DNA from: Paramacrobiotus metropolitanus
Taxonomy: Eukaryota > Tardigrada > Eutardigrada > Parachela > Macrobiotidae
NCBI RefSeq assembly: GCF_019649055.1
Contig: NW_026570236.1
Location: 372,001 to 436,000, forward strand
DNA: 64,000 nucleotides
Reading direction: 5' to 3'
Shown: positions 48,670-61,737 of the stretch, in pieces
Layout: every line of letters starts with the position of its first letter
Position numbering within the stretch: the first letter of the stretch is position 1
Program-made: the position numbers and the translations under genes
The notes under the pieces: model-generated
Databases searched by the model: none
What the model was told of the DNA's origin: nothing
The model's input: only the letters and a program-made list of their open reading frames with translations

Positions 48670-48895
48670 AAAATCGACAGTCAGATAAGCTTCGTTTACG
48701 CCAGACCATCATGGTAGGCCACAATCCGAGAACATCTGGTGACAGACTGCACGTACCTCCTTTCAGCAGTAATACAGACATTAACAAGTCCAACATGTAA
48801 TCTGTTTCCATTCTTAATTTCTCATGCAAGCACTGAACCACTTCACATATCGTCGCCAAACAAAATTCCGAAATAAAAGATACATACAAATTAGT

Positions 48896-50499
48896 TCACG
48901 AGCGGCTCCGCCGTCTTCTTTTGTGATCGGTAGACCTCGATCGGGACCGCCTTCTTCGCTCTTCCCTTCTCCTGTCTTTATCATCTCGGGACCGCTTGTC
49001 TGATTTTTCACTCGTTCTGGTCACCTCTTCGACAATTTTGTGATCGTAATACTTGTCGTTGTTGATGTAGCGTGTAGAGCGGTTGTATTCCTTTTCCGAG
49101 ATCACTTCAAGCGCCGCACCGGCAATACTAACGGAACGCTTCTCTTCTCCCACCAATACAACGATATATCGTCCAGCTTCGTTGTCCATCGCTGTCACTT
49201 TACCAGTACGGTTCTGGTGGCGTCCAGAATTTATTGACACATATCCTCCCACAGCTATAACCTTCTCCTGGAAAATTGTATAAGGTCAGACATACCAACT
49301 CCGGTATAAGTACATAAAAATTTTGACTATAAGCTACATACTGTATAACTGCACTTTACAAAAACTTAAAAACGACGAAAACACGGCGAAAGCACCCACA
49401 AAAACATTTCTTCGAGTTTCCATTCCAAAATAAACACAACACTGTTCTTTCTGTAATTACTTCTATCATTTTACGATATAAAATACAAACTTAAGTTATT
49501 ACCACAATTTTTTACGTACAGTACTTAAAGAAAGAAAAGCTTACTGATGGATATGCAGAAGTACTATACAGTGTACAATACACAAACAAAACCTTACACT
49601 TCCTTCCAGTTTCCTTCACAATTACCAAAAACAAAACGTCAGGCGCACAAAACGAACCACTTGCAGGATTTTGTAAGTTACTGTATATCAAAATCCTCAT
49701 AGATTCCAAAATATTATCAAGTAAGATCGAAAACTGTAATAAGAACGTAAGCAGACTAAATTCAAGTACGCCAAAATTACGATAATCACATAAGCATTAA
49801 TCAAGACCAGGAGAAAGTACATACCTTTTCATCCTTCTCCTCTCCACTCCGCCCCTCCTTCTTCCTTTCCTTAACCGGAGTCGCCCCCAATCCCAATCCC
49901 CGCGGTCTAAGCAGAACCTCCACGGGCTTCGTCACTTGTTTATTCCTCAATCCAATCCCTTCGTCCGCCTTCCAGCCCATTCCCCTCAACATGGCCATCC
50001 CGTAGGCCTCCACGGGTATCCTGTCATAATCTTCCAGACTGGATTCCTCAGCGCGCAGCGCCACATCCAACCTGGCATCCGTTTCAAACCCTTCGGGAAG
50101 TTTATTCTGCATCCACAGCGGAATCTCGGTTACTCCGTCGTCCTTGCTGTCGATCTTCGTCTCGGTCCCCTGAAAACGCTGGGCATCTTCCAGGATAGCC
50201 GCGGCGGCGGCAGCGTCATCGCTGGAGACAGGGAGCGCGGCAGGGGTTACAGATTTAGCAAGAAGGGGGGCATAGGTGTTGCGTTTGATGAGAGGGATTA
50301 CCAAAGAGTCAAAATCAGTGTGGTCAGAATCTGCGGGGGAGAGGAGATCATTAATGGATGTGACTAGCTGGCGTTTGGGCGCTTCGGGTGCCTCTACGGG
50401 TGCGATTACGGATTGCACTAGTTTGGATTCGATTTTGCGGGAGAAACTGAAGGCAACTTTCGATGAAGATGGAGGAACGGGATCGCTGTTCATCTTCAT
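48896..50499 (-). CDS. GPKOW: GPKOW / Spp2-like spliceosome factor (G-patch and KOW)
   Basis: Two exons (50499-49825, 49267-48896) give 348 aa. In this family the G-patch binds and stimulates the DEAH helicase DHX16/Prp2 during spliceosome activation in the nucleus. Visible here are an N-terminal VAFSFSRK start typical of GPKOW, a G-patch at about 163-207 (GMAMLRGMGWKADEGIGL...RPRGLGLGA), then one KOW-type domain from about 226 (GGYVSINSGRHQNRTGKVTAMD), and an Arg/Ser-rich C-terminus. Human GPKOW has about 476 aa and two KOW domains, so this copy is short. The start was chosen as the first ATG; the frame upstream opens only with GTG. It shares a promoter region with CHORDC1. Confidence 0.9.
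49600..49645. repeat. 45-bp dispersed repeat, copy 2
   Basis: Partner of the segment at 48104-48149, located in the single intron of GPKOW. Confidence 0.65.
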
Positions 50500-51131
50500 C
50501 GTCTGCACTGAAAGTGTAGGTCCACAGGCAAAGCCAAGATACAGTACAGTACCTGAGTACTGAAAGCAGTGCTTACGGATTACTCTAGAGTCTAGACTCT
50601 AGAGTCAAGACTTGTCTAGAATCCAAAAATCAAATAATTTATTATTAACCACTAGGCAAGAATATATCGGATGAATCCCGGAATCCAGAAAAGGCTTTGC
50701 TTAAAGGGATCAGAGAGAAACAACGTAAAGACAGATTAAGTCCAAACTTGAAAAAAAATTAATATAAATCTTTCTCACGAGTCAGTACCGACAGTACGAA
50801 GTACATACATGAGTCAAAGCTAGCGACAGCGTCATCACAACGTGCGCTGCCATAAGGGGCAGTACAGTAACGAACGTAACTGCCCATGCTGGGGCGCAGA
50901 GACCGATTTGCTATATGGGGGCGAAAATTCCCACCCCGCTCGTGGCGCACCTGATTTCGGGCTCGGATGCGTTTCCGCTTCCGGTTTCGCAAGGTTTTCT
51001 TCTGTTCTTTCCAGTCTCACTGGTTGTCCTGTTGTCCATAAGAAGAATCTGATTCTTTTTTTGTCTACTAGTAGACAATAGACACCTTGATTGCAAATTC
51101 TTTATCGTTTACTCATTTTGATTAACCGAGA
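50500..51131. promoter_or_regulatory. Bidirectional promoter region GPKOW / CHORDC1
   Basis: 632 bp separates two housekeeping genes facing apart. The part at about 50870-50985 is clearly richer in GC than the surroundings, as in TATA-less promoters. A perfect palindrome (CTCTAGAGTCTAGACTCTAGAG split at its centre) lies at about 50583-50604. Confidence 0.5.
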
Positions 51132-52447
51132 ATGGAACATTGTTACAATAAGGGCTGCGGAAAGCAGTTCAAAGTTTCGGATAATTCCTCCACATCATGT
51201 ACTTTTCACCCTGGAGAACCGTATTTCCATGACGCATACAAAGAATGGACGTGTTGTAAAAAGCGTTCCACGGATTTTACGGAGTTCCTCAATTTTAAGG
51301 GATGCAAAACATCCTTTCACTCGCATGTGAAACCGGTGGAAAAACCCAAACCAAAGCCTGTCGAAGTGGTCGACGAAATCTCGAAGCCTCCAGCGAAACC
51401 TCAGGAACCGATGCAGCGACCCGATGCCAGTTCGCCTTTAATCCCTCTGCCCGTCCAAGTCACGGCCTCTCTCAAAAAGTCTCTGGAAGAGCAACTGGAA
51501 AAGCTGAAGCTCCTAGCGGACGGTGATAAAAGCGAAAATGTGAGAAAATAAAAAATGAATACAGAATACTCATAAATAATTACACAGTATTTCGATTTTT
51601 GAATTTATTTTTGGCAGAATGCCGTGAAAGTTGGCGATCCCTGCCAACATCGTGGCTGCGCTGTCAAATACGACGGCCCGCAAAGTGACCACTCCAAGTG
51701 CATTTATCATCCGGGCTTTCCCGTGTTCCACGAAGGGATGAAGTACTGGACTTGTTGTCAGCGGAAGACGAGTGAATTCGATGTGTTTATGAAGCAGGAG
51801 GGCTGTGAACAGGGCAACCATGTCTGGAAGAAGACCGCCGCGGAGCTGCAGGCGGTGCCGACGTGTCGCACCGACTGGCATCAGACGCCGTCGCATGTCT
51901 ACGCCACTTTCTACGCCAAAAACGCCGTTCCCGAGCAGTGCAGCATCCAGGCTAATCCGGTGAAATTGAAGGTGAAACTGGTGTTCGATGCGGGCAAAAG
52001 TCTCTTTGAGAAAGAGATGGTGTTGGGAGGAATTATCGACATTGAGCAGTCGGATGTAAGTAGCAAAGCTTTTGCTTTTTTTTTTGGTTTTAACGAGCGC
52101 GATAGTTATTTTATTTTCTTCAGTTAACGTTTCTTACCTGAACCTTGTATCGCACATTCTTTTGTTACGGAAATATGTGAACTCTGACTTTAAATATTGA
52201 GTTTTGTCCCAGAGTTTTGTTCGTCGTGCTGCCTGTTGCATTAGTGTTTTTTAAAGTGTTACAAGATGCTATTATTGTTCACTAAATGATAATAGTAATA
52301 TTATACAGTATTGCATGTGCGTAATTTTTCATCGTGATGAGTTATTCCTCTAAATGGCAGGTTACGTTGGCGGGCCCCAAAGTGGAAGTCAAGATGAAGA
52401 AAGCTGAAGCGGCAGCATGGAAAACTTTGGATATTAAAGAGAATTAA
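51132..52447 (+). CDS. CHORDC1: CHORD domain protein (Morgana/CHP-1), HSP90 co-chaperone
   Basis: Three exons (51132-51539, 51618-52055, 52361-52447) give 310 aa. Two CHORD zinc-binding domains are plain: the first at about residues 4-65 (CYNKGCGKQF, HPGEPYFHDAYKEWTCC, GCKTSFH), the second at about 142-205 (CQHRGCAVKYDG, HPGFPVFHEGMKYWTCC, GCEQGNHVW). They are followed by a CS domain (about 215-305: HVYATFYAKNA..., VKLKVKLVFD, VTLAGPKVEVKMKKAE). Family members bind HSP90 and regulate ROCK2 and centrosome duplication in animals. Length and domain order are normal. The shared divergent promoter with GPKOW is consistent with constitutive expression. Confidence 0.95.
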
Positions 52448-52733
52448 TGTTCCCTTGCCGCCACAATTTGGCAAGACTTACATGTATGATCTTCATTTTT
52501 TACGTTGGAAAATAGATAAGAAAATCTTGACGCTGTTTTGACATTCGATGATGGAATTGGTGACCACCATTGGTGATTGGTACCTCAATAATTTCGTCTG
52601 CAGACGATGTACGATTGATTTATTGCGTAGTGTACAAGCAAAATTATTCAAAAAATGCGCTTGAAAATGAAAGGTGCGCTTGCGTCAATTTCGTTGTAAA
52701 GTACAAACTAACCCAGGTTGAGTTAGCTTGCAA

Positions 52734-55700
52734 TCAATATGAGCGTTGGATAGCACGAATTTTGAACGGAAGCGGCTTGCAGGACACTCCGAATTGGTAT
52801 TCATCCAGCGGCGGGAGTTCGTGGCCGGGTGCTTTGTGGAATTCGATCTGCTGCATCATGTTGGCGAAAACGAGAAACATCAACGATTTGGCTAGCTCTA
52901 TGCCGGGGCAGAATCGTGTGCCTGAAAAATACAGCGTTTTTTAAAGCCAAAGTTAAAACAATTTAATTTTTTCCAGTTGAGTAAATTCGATTAGTGCTCC
53001 CACCACTGAATGTACGAGTATGCTGACAGCCATACATACTGTATTTTAACGAGTCATCTGCCTGTATAATGTATGTTGAAAATATGATATTGAAAGTGTT
53101 TCATTTTATTGTTCGACCTTTACACTTACCCACACCGAAAGCCACAAATTCTTTCGGGACATGCACACGTCCATCGGATCCGAGGAATCTTTCCGGGTTA
53201 AACACCAAAGGATTATCCCAGTAGGCGGGGTTTCGATGGATGGACCACGAGTTGTAAATAATTTGGGTCCGCTTGGGAATTCGGAAGCCCATCACTTCGG
53301 ATTCCTCAAAGGCCGAGCGTGGGTTGCCGATTGGCGCATTTCCTCCCAAACGCAGGAATTCATACATTGTCGCCATGGTGTACGGCAAATCGTCTAATGG
53401 AAAATCAATGCAAACTGAAACTGCACATAATTTTCTGTAACACAATATTTGTATGAACTTGGGCCATTGCCATCGTTCTACTCGATTAGTATAAGTTCCT
53501 GTAATTATGTTAACAACTCATGATTAGCTTATTCGTATCACTTGCGACTTCGTGTGCTTTTAATTACGCAAAAGTTTTCTTGAGCGGTAAACTGATATTA
53601 AATACAAAAATATTGTGACTACTGAAATGCGGAGCCAGGCTTGATTATTCTCTTGTAATTTCGCTTTTCTACAGTAGAAGTAGTGCTTCTAAACGGCCTA
53701 CAAAATACTGGCACAGCAAACTGGCGGTTATTTTTCATCAACCACGAGTGAAAATAATCAAAAGTATGATTCTTAGTTTTAATACAGTACATGTCATAAT
53801 TACATAGAAACGTAAAAAAAACCTCCTTTGTACAGTTACAGATAGCGCATACGGCACGATTTACCTTGATCCCTGCTCACAACAGGCCGGCTTGGGCCAA
53901 CGACACGAACAATTTCCTCATTGACACGGCGTTGCACTTCGGGATACTTGGTCATAAAGAGGATGGCCCACAGGATGGCCACGTTCGTCGCTTCCGGTCC
54001 GGCACTCCACAGTCCCATCGTCGAACAGATGAGATCATCCTTGTCTACGTTAACAGGAAAATCGGTATTAACTTATAAGTTAAGAGTGTGCGACGCATTA
54101 GGACTTCACCACTGACGTTGCTCATGGGCGCATTGGCATAAAGTTTTCGCATCGATGATAATTTTTTGGACAGTTAGGGAATAGATTAGGGCTGGACAGT
54201 TAAAGAGCGTCAAAGAGACTTAACACTATGCCTTATACTGAAGCTTTTCACCCGAATTATTTCCAGCCGACGCAAATCACACACCCAGTAAATTATCGGA
54301 TTTGCATTACTGCATGCAAAATTCTTACAAGCGTATTGCCGAAATTCTTATATAAGCCATGTTGTTCTGGAGTGGTCATATTACAATTTTTGTGTGCGAA
54401 GATCAAAGCCTTTTGTCCACAACTAACTTTGATTTTAAAAACTGCAAAATATATTCCGATTTATTTGTTACGTACGACCAAGAATGGCAAAGGTTATGTG
54501 CATTTTCATGATGCTGTTTGTCAGCTATGCCGCAAGTAGATCTGTTTCTTACTTCACCGCTGCAGATGCGGATTATATTCAGCGAGTTCAGGTAATTTGG
54601 TGCTACTATGTATATCCTAGCGCTATAATTTATTATTGATATTTTCTTTGTATATAAAGTTTGCATTATTTAATGCTTATTGTAATGTTGACAGGAAATT
54701 TTGGATTCTCATGTTGAATCATCGGATTTTCCTGCCACCTATTTATTTCCTCAGAATCACCGGGCTCTGGACAGTGCAATGAAGGACATAATCTCGTCTT
54801 CTGTGCCCATGAAACGAAATAGCGAAATCCTCAACACTCTCATTGGTCTCCCGGCGAGACTGAAGCTCAAAGGCTAAGAAATCTGATGGAAAATGCTAAC
54901 GAAATTTTAATAACAGTTTTGGCGGCCTTTCATTTTTGGTCCTTTTTAATGGTACCGGAAATGTACGCCTTCATGCTGTGATTTCTGTTTCTGCTACATA
55001 ATTGAAAGTTAGGTTGCGCGTACATTGCTGACGCATTTTCACGTCAGCTTTTCCTACTCACTTTCTAACTAAACGTCTAACCTGCCCGAGTAAATAAGTT
55101 TTACATAATGCACACGCACTGCTGCTTTGCTTTATTTTGTGAATCATCTTCAAGTGAATGTACGAGTAATGCTGTATAACCGTGAATTAGGCATACACTG
55201 CTGTTTTTTTGTTAATTTATATTGAACTTGAAAAAATTAAAATTAGTTTCGGTGCTTACTTTGAAAGGCCAGTGATGGCTTGATATCATTTCCGCGAATG
55301 TGCCGTATATATGCGTCAAAGAAATCCACCATGGCTCCGTCTTTGTACATCTGCTCATGCTGAGCGTACTCTTTTGTAAAGAGTTCCCACTCGCGTTCGA
55401 CCATGTACCGCAACGCATCCCAGTCCTTGTTGAAAGGGGGAATATATCGCAGGAAAGGATACCTGCACCAAAAAACTGTTACCGTAAGCCTGGCAGTTAA
55501 TCTGTCACGCCTATCATATTAATCACACACTACTCTGTATATATAGCTAGTTGTACAGATAGTTACTATGAACAGTGTTTGCAATATACTCTCTATGTAC
55601 TTGTATAGATTCGCAGTGTACAGAAAAACCGTTTTTTGTGACAAAAGTCTTCTCACTGTTGAATCGGTGACCCGGCAATCGCGGCAAAAGCCTGCATGTT

Positions 55701-57784
55701 TTTTTCGGTCAGCTTTTTGAATTCTTCGCCGTTAAACTCCAGCTCTCTTCCGAACATCACTCCACAAAGGACGTTAAGGGTCACCGGATAGACGTACGGG
55801 TCGGGGTCAAATGCTCCCGAATTATGACGCTTAAAGGCCGTGATCATATGGTCCGCTTGTCGAACAATTATCCCATCTACTTTCTTGGCTTCTAGTCCAA
55901 GCTCACGGTATGTATCCATGACGAAGTCGTGGGTCGCTTTCCATTTGGGTCCTTCCATATCGAGAATGTCTGCGATGCGACCAGTCAGTAACCATACCCA
56001 ATAAATATTCCTTATTTTATAATAGTTTATCAGTGTTGCCGACAGCGTCGTCTTATGCAGTGTTTTATAGTGCCTACCAAGTTCTTCTAGGTTCATCTAA
56101 TAAAACTTTTTCGTTTGTCGTTTTTCCTACGTATAAACTCGTATCTGGATTTGCAGGTTATTAACTAACCTACATATAACTTACTGGCAAAATAACCTGC
56201 CAACTGGCAAGTTATTTTGCAGGTAAATATGTACAGTAGTAGATATTGTAAGTAACGATTTGTAGAGAGAGATAGCGCATAACACTTTAATTTGATTAAG
56301 AAAGTATGAATTATTTGAATTATTTGATTCTGCACAATAGGACATTCCATTTAAAGGCATCTTGCGTGTGCATTTGTGTGTTTTTATCAAAAAAGTTGAA
56401 GAAGTTTTTATGTTAATTAAAAATTAAGTTGGTATAGTGTACAGTACAGTACTTGCTAGGGTCGAGTCTGTAAGAGTGTCCAGATGTCTCATAGTCATAC
56501 ATATAAATGAATATCGGGTAGTACCGGTACTTACTGTGAACTTCGCCATCTTTTCCAGCGCTAAAATATTTGGTGAGGAATCCATAAGGTCTACCGATGA
56601 AGTTCTCGTCTTGCTCCACGAGAAAGGCCTTGACCGCTTCGTAATCTTGCAGGACTACCGTGTACTGGTTGCCCCAAAACATAGCCACGAGGCGCGGATA
56701 TTTTTTCCGCAATTTATCTAATCCAATCCATGGGTATTTCCCAAGAAATGGTAAGTAACCAAGAAAGGGTATACCTGCATATAAAATAGAAACCACAATC
56801 TGATGCTGAACAAGAGCTATGGATACATACATGTGCTAGATCTGGACATCGAAATTTAAAAACATATTAATAACCTACTAATTAAAAGTAAGCATGCACT
56901 TTGCTTCGGTAATTTTGTATTGAAAAAATAAAACACAGAGGGTTAGCATTGTTGATACCGCGCCTGCATGTTTTCTAACCAAAAGTCGCAGTTTTTTTTA
57001 AGAGTTTAGATGTCGGTATAACGGTTATACATGTATGTAGAACATGTGCACGGGAAGTTCACTAGCGAATTATAATACTAAGAAGACGACTTTTCAAATT
57101 TAATATTAAAAGCAAAGTTTATTATACAACCAAATTCATCTAGGTAGGTATAAAACTTTTTCGTTGGTGGTTTTTCCTACGTATTAACTCGCATCTGTTT
57201 ATGAAATATGGGCAGCTTCAATATCTACGATCATATCTAATTTTGATTCGGGTGAATTGTTTTGTACAGTCATTTTTAACGATTACCCAGTAACTGCTAA
57301 CGGAATATATTGCTATTATGAGACGGTGCGGTAGATATTTTATAATTTCTTTCTTGGCGGAAGGGCAAATTTTACCGCCGTCCGTTGTCGGTATAATGAT
57401 GTAGGTACCATTGTAACACATCGCCTTTAATGCATGCATCCTTAGACCTTAGGCATGTTTACGCATACAGTACTAAATATAATCTGATAATCATAAATTA
57501 ATACGATATTAATAACAGTATAACATTAATACACGTTGTAGATGTACATACAGTACTCACAAAGTCATAATAATGTAAGCGTGTCAAAAAGAGCAAGGCC
57601 GGGTATTCGTACAGTACCACACTAAAAGAATCCAAGTCTACGAAGTAACTCAAGTAAGCTTACCCATGGGACCAGGTGGAGTGCCATCCAGACCTGGACG
57701 GGTATACCAGACGTGCCATATTCCATATGCAATACCGACAACCGCCGTCAGACCAGGCAAAATGGCAAGTAATTCTGCTATCAT
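52734..57784 (-). CDS. Cytochrome P450, CYP2 clan (copy B)
   Basis: Seven exons (57784-57664, 56774-56535, 55969-55657, 55462-55260, 54044-53865, 53393-53130, 52921-52734) encode 502 aa. Features in order: an N-terminal anchor (LLAILPGLTAVVGIAYGIW), PPGPMG hinge, WKATHDF (helix C), the I-helix SAGPEATN, EFLR (ExxR, 364-367), FNPERFL, and the haem loop FGVGTRFCPGIELA with Cys 445. The I-helix is unusual: the acid-alcohol pair normally reads E/D-T, here E-A (Ala 311), so oxygen activation may be altered or need substrate help. It is well diverged from the P450 at 17.4 kb. The intron 55259-54045 contains a neuropeptide gene on the other strand. Confidence 0.9.
54484..54877 (+). CDS. Pdf: Pigment-dispersing factor (PDF) neuropeptide precursor, nested in a P450 intron
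   Basis: Two exons (54484-54591, about 54696-54877) give a 96-aa precursor. It begins with a signal peptide (MAKVMCIFMMLFVSYAA), a propeptide of about 57 residues, a dibasic KR cleavage site, then NSEILNTLIGLPARLKLK followed by Gly-stop. The 18-residue peptide has the length, the NSE(I/L)(L/I)N start and the LGLP-type core of arthropod PDF/PDH, and the final Gly would donate a C-terminal amide. PDF signals through a secretin-type receptor in circadian and other neurons of ecdysozoans. The intron acceptor (GACAG) and donor (GTAATT) are good. It lies wholly within one intron of the minus-strand P450. The second-exon borders carry a one-base counting uncertainty. Confidence 0.9.
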
Positions 57785-59358
57785 ATTTCGCTGATATTTG
57801 GTGCAAAATAATTAGATTAGTGTCGCGATCTGTAGTTTAGAGATGCGCGATCCCCTGACACTACACTTATCGTTAATTAACTAAAAAGAAACGTATTATT
57901 TTTTATCTAGTCGCAAATATTGGTAATGTGAGAATCAACAGCTAAAAAACAAGCAGAGGTGAAGTACCCACGCACTAATAAGCGCTTAAGTTTTTTGCCT
58001 TCCGGTAATAAATTTTGTAGAAACACGTTGCGAAAGGCTGTTGCAGCTGATTACCGTATACAATATTGTCAGTCATGGCATAAAATGGACAATGGGAATT
58101 TGCCGGTTATGATTGCAATATGTGAGTAATAATTTGAATGGAATAGTTATTAAAGTAAGTACACATTTATCTACTGAGTAGTGGTAATTATATAAACCAT
58201 AGCACGGGTATACGCTCTTACCATTAGTGATTCTGGTAACGCATAATAACTTTTTAATAAAATAATGTTTTACAATTTGTTTTCTGTTACACAGTTATAC
58301 TGCTTAATTTAGAGTGTAAACGTGGGTATTGTTCGTGTTCGTATAAAGTATATTAGTTTTTAAAACTTCTGTCAATCCAATGAAATGTTCGAGACCTACT
58401 CTACATGTTGCAGAATTATACGCGGTCAGTTTATCATTTTTGTTTTGGCTAATTTTTTTAAATGTGATAATGTTCAGCTCCGTAAAGATCTGTACCAAAA
58501 ACTTGGGTTTTGATCCACAGTTTTTGTGCTATGCTCTTTACTTTGAACCATCATACTCGTACATATCTCTATGCATGACAACTGTCTTGATCAATAGTCA
58601 TATTCTAGAAGGTTGAATATGATAGTCGTATTCTAAAAAGTTAGTATTACAACCTACGAGATAGAACGTAAAATTCAAACATAATGCAAAGTGGCTTCCC
58701 ATTGCGTCGAAACTCATTGACCAGCAGAGTTGAGTTTTCGACATATTCACAAACAAACCATTCTTCCCTGCCAAAATAAATAATGGCGCTTGAAAGCTGA
58801 ACCGGCATTTTGCACGTTTGTCTGTATTACAGTTGCTGCAAAAGGGCGATTATTATTGTGCGCCTAGTTCTATACCCGGCATACGTACTTTGATTCCCTC
58901 GCTGATGATTACATACAAATCTGTCGCTGGAAGACCCACCCAGCCACTCGGCTGATATCCACAGCGCTCGATATATCCCCGGCCCGCCGCTCTCTCCTAT
59001 CGGAAGTGCTGAGTTGCGTAATAATAAGCCAGCGCAAACGGTGTCATCCAATAGGATTATACAGTGCCAACATGCAAAAATTCTTACTAAGATTCCGTGT
59101 GCCCACCCGGCGTAGCCTCAAACCGTTCGATATACAACATAAGCACGGTACTTCTATTCCCAGCCGTTCAGTACGGAAATCCTTATTGCAAATTTTCGTT
59201 AATTTTTTAACGACAGGTTTCGGGATTATAACATCTTACGTAGAGGGGTGTACCAGCTCTGCAGATATACTAACTTGCTAGTTAATAGAATTGTGGCGCC
59301 TTAAATATTTTGAAAAGCCCAAATTTTCGTTTTGCGCGTCGTATCCTTGCTAACGAAA
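57785..59358. other. Intergenic with promoters of P450 B and flavin reductase 1
   Basis: About 1.6 kb between divergently oriented genes. Open frames at 58827-59281 overlap on both strands and show no motif. No repeat or RNA gene seen. Confidence 0.4.
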
Positions 59359-60941
59359 ATGTCCGAAAGCCTAAAGATTGTAGCATTCCTTGGCAGCGTT
59401 CGACAAGGTCGGATGTGTGAACGTGTGGCGAAGTTTGTTCGGAAGTGTCTCGAGGACCGCGGCCATACCGTAACTGTTATTGGTAGGCTAAACGCTGCGT
59501 ATATTATAGAATTAGTACGTCGTACTTATGATACAAGCCCTTAATTATTTTATTAAACTTAATTCGTGCTACGGATGTACTTAAATAATTTTTTTTATTC
59601 GGAGACAGTGTAATTTCTGGCAAAGTAAATGCAAATATGGGTACCGGGAGGGCTTATAAATTAGTTACTGTATGTGAACGAGGTTATAATTTAGACTGAT
59701 GTACATATTATGTGACAGAGCTAGAGTATAACATATCTGTAGAAGCATGCAATCTTTATGTTCAAATGCGTCCATATAAGATTTTTGCTCCGTTAACAGT
59801 TGATCTCCTGTTTTGCACAGATCCCTTAGAACTGGGTTTGGGCCAAGTTATCCAGCCAATGCATTTCTACCGTAACCCGGCGGAAATCCCGGCCATCTTA
59901 CCGCAGCTCAACGAACAATTGAAAGAGGCCGACGCCTTTATTGCCATTGCTGGCGAGTATAATTCGCAGATTTCGCCGGCACTGTGCAGCGTCATGGACC
60001 ATTTCCCACCGGTGTCTTACGCTTTCCGCCCAAGTGCCATCGTTACCTATTCTATGGGTAAGTAAAATAACGCTTGTCATCCAGCAGCAAACTAATCAAT
60101 ACGCCCTGCAACGTGACGCACTGTGCTCTTCTGGCGGATAACAAAAGGGAACACGAGCCACGTTACATAAGTGTGTGTGTGGTTATCCGCTTACATACTG
60201 GAACTGTTCATTTGTCGTACAATATTTCACCACTACGTCCATAGCGGTGCCGGGAAATCTCACGACAAATAGTATCGCTCCTTAACGCGGTAATAAGGCT
60301 CTTCCTCAAATAACCACGAAAACACGTGCACGAACAAGTATTTCGTTGCGGGATAGAAACTGTATACGATAGGTAGTTGTATTAACTTAACAATGTATCT
60401 GCGCATTGGATTATCATCTGCAGCTAATGTTCACTACGCATTGCAGGAAACTATGGTGGAATTCGTGCAGCTATGCTTTTGCGCCAGTTTCTATCGGAAC
60501 TGACCACTGTCCATATGCCAAATATGTTAGGTCAGTGAACAGCTTGAATAACATGGATAATCTTCGATTTCGAATTGAAAACGATTTTCTTAACGATGTC
60601 GGCTGCAGTGATCTCGAAAGTCCACGAATCTCTGAACGATGCTGGAGAATGTGCCGGTGAGGATGCCACTTCGCGTTTACCGAAAGCCGCCGACAGTATG
60701 ATCAATCAGCTGGAATGGTATGCTCGAGCACTGAAAAAAGAGCGCGAGGTACCGTCATATGTGCATAACAGTCCAAATTGTGTACTCGAGTGGTGTTTTT
60801 TTTTAAGTATATATACGATATTTCGTACGTAATTGTACCTTATAATATCTGCGTCGCATTTTATGAATTTCGAGTGCACAATTTACAATACCTACAGTAC
60901 GTGTGTGTTGCAACTTGCAGGTGGGCTTACCGAAGCAGTAA
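59359..60941 (+). CDS. NADPH-dependent FMN/quinone reductase-like flavoprotein, copy 1
   Basis: Five exons (59359-59482, 59821-60057, 60447-60530, 60609-60748, 60921-60941) encode 201 aa, the normal size for flavodoxin-like NAD(P)H:FMN or quinone reductases. LKIVAFLGSVRQGR at the N-terminus is the FMN-phosphate loop. AIAGEYNSQISPALCSVMDH and YSMGNYGGIRAAMLLRQFL are the central family motifs that bind the isoalloxazine ring. The last exon is only seven codons (VGLPKQ-stop). The enzyme would be a cytosolic homodimer transferring electrons from NADPH to flavin, quinones or related acceptors. The exact substrate is not known. A tandem duplicate follows at 62.5 kb with the same intron positions. 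Confidence 0.9.
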
Positions 60942-61390
60942 TCGTCACCGCTAGATGTATGGATATGTGGAAACGATACTTTCTGGTACTGTATTGTTGG
61001 AATATGGACCGGCGGCGAGTTCGAAACCCCCTGTTTTCACAGCAAATGACCCCTAAGAAACCTAACCCCGCGCTTTAACTAGAGTAGTCGATTTTGTTTT
61101 GGGTATTGATCCAAACTATTTTTCTAAATATCGTGATGTTCATCACCTTCACTCGAACATTGCTTATCAACTTCACTCGAACATTGCCCACTAATTAACG
61201 ATAAAAAGCGCGACACACAGACACGCGACATATTAATAGATTTCAAATTTCAATACTACTTATGCAATATCCATGCATATGATCTTTCAATGATCGGTTT
61301 TCATTGTTTTGAAATAAAGAATCCACTGCGAGTGTTTATTAAGCGATATTGTTAAATAATCACAGCTGATAAAAATATAATACTAATAAC

Positions 61391-61450
61391 CGACGAGTTA
61401 CCGTTAGAACTTAACGACGAGTTACCGTTACCGACGAGTTGCCGTTACGT
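61391..61450. repeat. Short tandem repeat
   Basis: Three imperfect copies of CCGACGAGTTACCGTTA. Confidence 0.65.
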
Positions 61451-61737
61451 AGGGCATTTTTCAAAATTGTCGCTTTTGTAAAAAAGCTCATGCCTTCGGA
61501 GAAGAATTTAAAACCATGATTTCATAATGGTGAGTGCAGATTTGCATACTACCTGAAGCAAATACGAGTAAATCTATCAAGGTTTTCTAAGCGATTAAAT
61601 TCACATAAAAGCGAATGAATTCACCGGTTGCACCGTTATAATTTTTACCTTCATCTCTGCATCTTAACATGCTTATGGAATAGCCAGAAGCTTGAAGTCG
61701 GGATAATCTAACAGTTCAAGTTTCAACCCTAATAATT

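Larger units (their letters stand above)
48052..48895. other. Spacer: C2 promoter, duplicated flank, GPKOW 3' UTR
   Basis: It contains the unit B distal flank (48165-48300) and a 45-bp segment at about 48104-48149 that recurs at about 49600-49645 inside the GPKOW intron. On the minus strand, AATAAA (48664-48669) lies 227 bp past the GPKOW stop. Confidence 0.5.

Noticed and set aside
58827-59281. Overlapping open frames on both strands upstream of the first flavin reductase
   Set aside because: No recognisable domain, no splice-consistent partner and no duplicate upstream of the second reductase.
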